A stretch of DNA of 6,663 nt from an uncultured Elusimicrobia bacterium (GTDB taxonomy: Bacteria > Elusimicrobiota > Endomicrobiia > Endomicrobiales > Endomicrobiaceae), in assembly GCA_900321055.1 (NCBI GenBank), contig ONUQ01000019.1, positions 1 to 6,663 on the forward strand. Direction: 5' to 3'. The position numbers and the translations under genes were made by a program. The notes under the pieces are model-generated. The model was not told the DNA's origin. It ran no database searches and worked only from the letters and a program-made list of their open reading frames with translations. Below, one piece after another: positions 6,540 through 6,663 of the stretch (position 1 is its first letter; every line of letters begins with the position of its first letter).

Positions 6540-6555
6540 TAAATTGCTCAATTTA
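6540..6555. promoter_or_regulatory. 16-bp perfect dyad TAAATTG-CT-CAATTTA (candidate operator)
   Basis: Perfect 7-base arms surround a 2-base centre. Its centre lies about 21-22 bp, close to two DNA turns, from the centre of the 6520-6532 dyad, and both contain AAATTG. On the plus strand it directly follows TGCTATACT (6532-6540), an extended -10-like sequence, so it could also overlap a rightward start site. Confidence 0.3.
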
Positions 6556-6621
6556 TTTTATCTGCCGTTATCAATATTTTAATCTTGAATCTGCTATTGT
6601 TAATTTTCCGTTTCTACTTAT

Positions 6622-6649
6622 TTTATAATAAATTAAACTGAAGTGTAAA
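6622..6649 (-). promoter_or_regulatory. Distal sigma70-like promoter pair
   Basis: On the minus strand, TTTACA (6644-6649) and TATAAA (6622-6627) are 16 bases apart, each with one mismatch to consensus. Transcription would start near 6615 and give a leader of about 218 bases before the dehydrogenase. It could be a second promoter for that gene. Confidence 0.35.
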
Positions 6650-6663
6650 GAAAATATATAAAA

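Larger units (their letters stand above)
6398..6663. other. Non-coding AT-rich upstream region of the isocitrate dehydrogenase
   Basis: This 266-base stretch to the right window edge holds no open frame with coding character on either strand. It contains the dehydrogenase SD, a TATAAT box, two dyads and a distal promoter-like pair, which are listed separately. I recognised no riboswitch, tRNA or intrinsic terminator. Whatever lies beyond 6663 is not visible, so it cannot be said whether the region separates divergent or tandem genes. Confidence 0.7.

Noticed and set aside
6398..6663. Riboswitch or small RNA in the dehydrogenase leader
   Set aside because: No recognisable conserved aptamer core or GC-rich stem was seen; only short AT-rich dyads are present.

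Overview
The window is an AT-rich stretch of a bacterial genome from an anaerobic, hydrogen-metabolising lineage. All recognisable genes are on the minus strand and are read from right to left: an isocitrate dehydrogenase (5339-6397), tRNA-Ile lysidine synthetase tilS (4271-5266), and a hydCBA cassette for a multi-subunit, probably electron-bifurcating [FeFe] hydrogenase (hydC 3696-4178, hydB 1813-3696, hydA from 1809 off the left edge). Good Shine-Dalgarno sites of the AGGAG type precede four of the five genes. The low G+C, preference for A/T-ending codons and fermentative gene content fit gut or endosymbiotic anaerobes such as Elusimicrobiota/Endomicrobia, Gastranaerophilales-like bacteria or Clostridia. 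The lineage cannot be fixed from this sequence, and the naming is inference.

Region by region, the right end (6398-6663) is a non-coding, AT-rich leader or promoter region with a TATAAT box, two perfect dyads about two helical turns apart and a second, more distal sigma70-like promoter. It precedes the isocitrate dehydrogenase, which supplies 2-oxoglutarate and NAD(P)H. A 72-base gap leads to tilS, which starts with GTG and has little ribosome-binding signal. A 92-base gap containing a possible promoter leads to hydCBA. In that cassette hydC and hydB overlap by one base and hydB and hydA are 3 bases apart, which is a tight, translationally coupled operon.

In the normal enzyme, HydC (NuoE-like, [2Fe-2S]) and HydB (NuoF-like, FMN/NADH plus several Fe-S clusters) pass electrons between NADH, ferredoxin and the H-cluster subunit HydA. 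Together they make H2 from NADH plus reduced ferredoxin, or run the reverse reaction. This would let a fermenter dispose of reductant, including that made by the dehydrogenase upstream.

The main anomaly is in hydA. An exact 4-bp tandem duplication (TTGATTGA on the plus strand, 1616-1623) shifts the reading frame directly after the last cysteine of the N-terminal [2Fe-2S] domain. The upstream frame then ends after 78 codons. The rest of the gene, with every H-cluster and ferredoxin motif intact, continues in another frame to the window edge. This is a recent mutation, a sequencing or assembly error, or, less likely, a tolerated split or frameshifted gene. No wholly new system is apparent; the remaining genes are standard family members.
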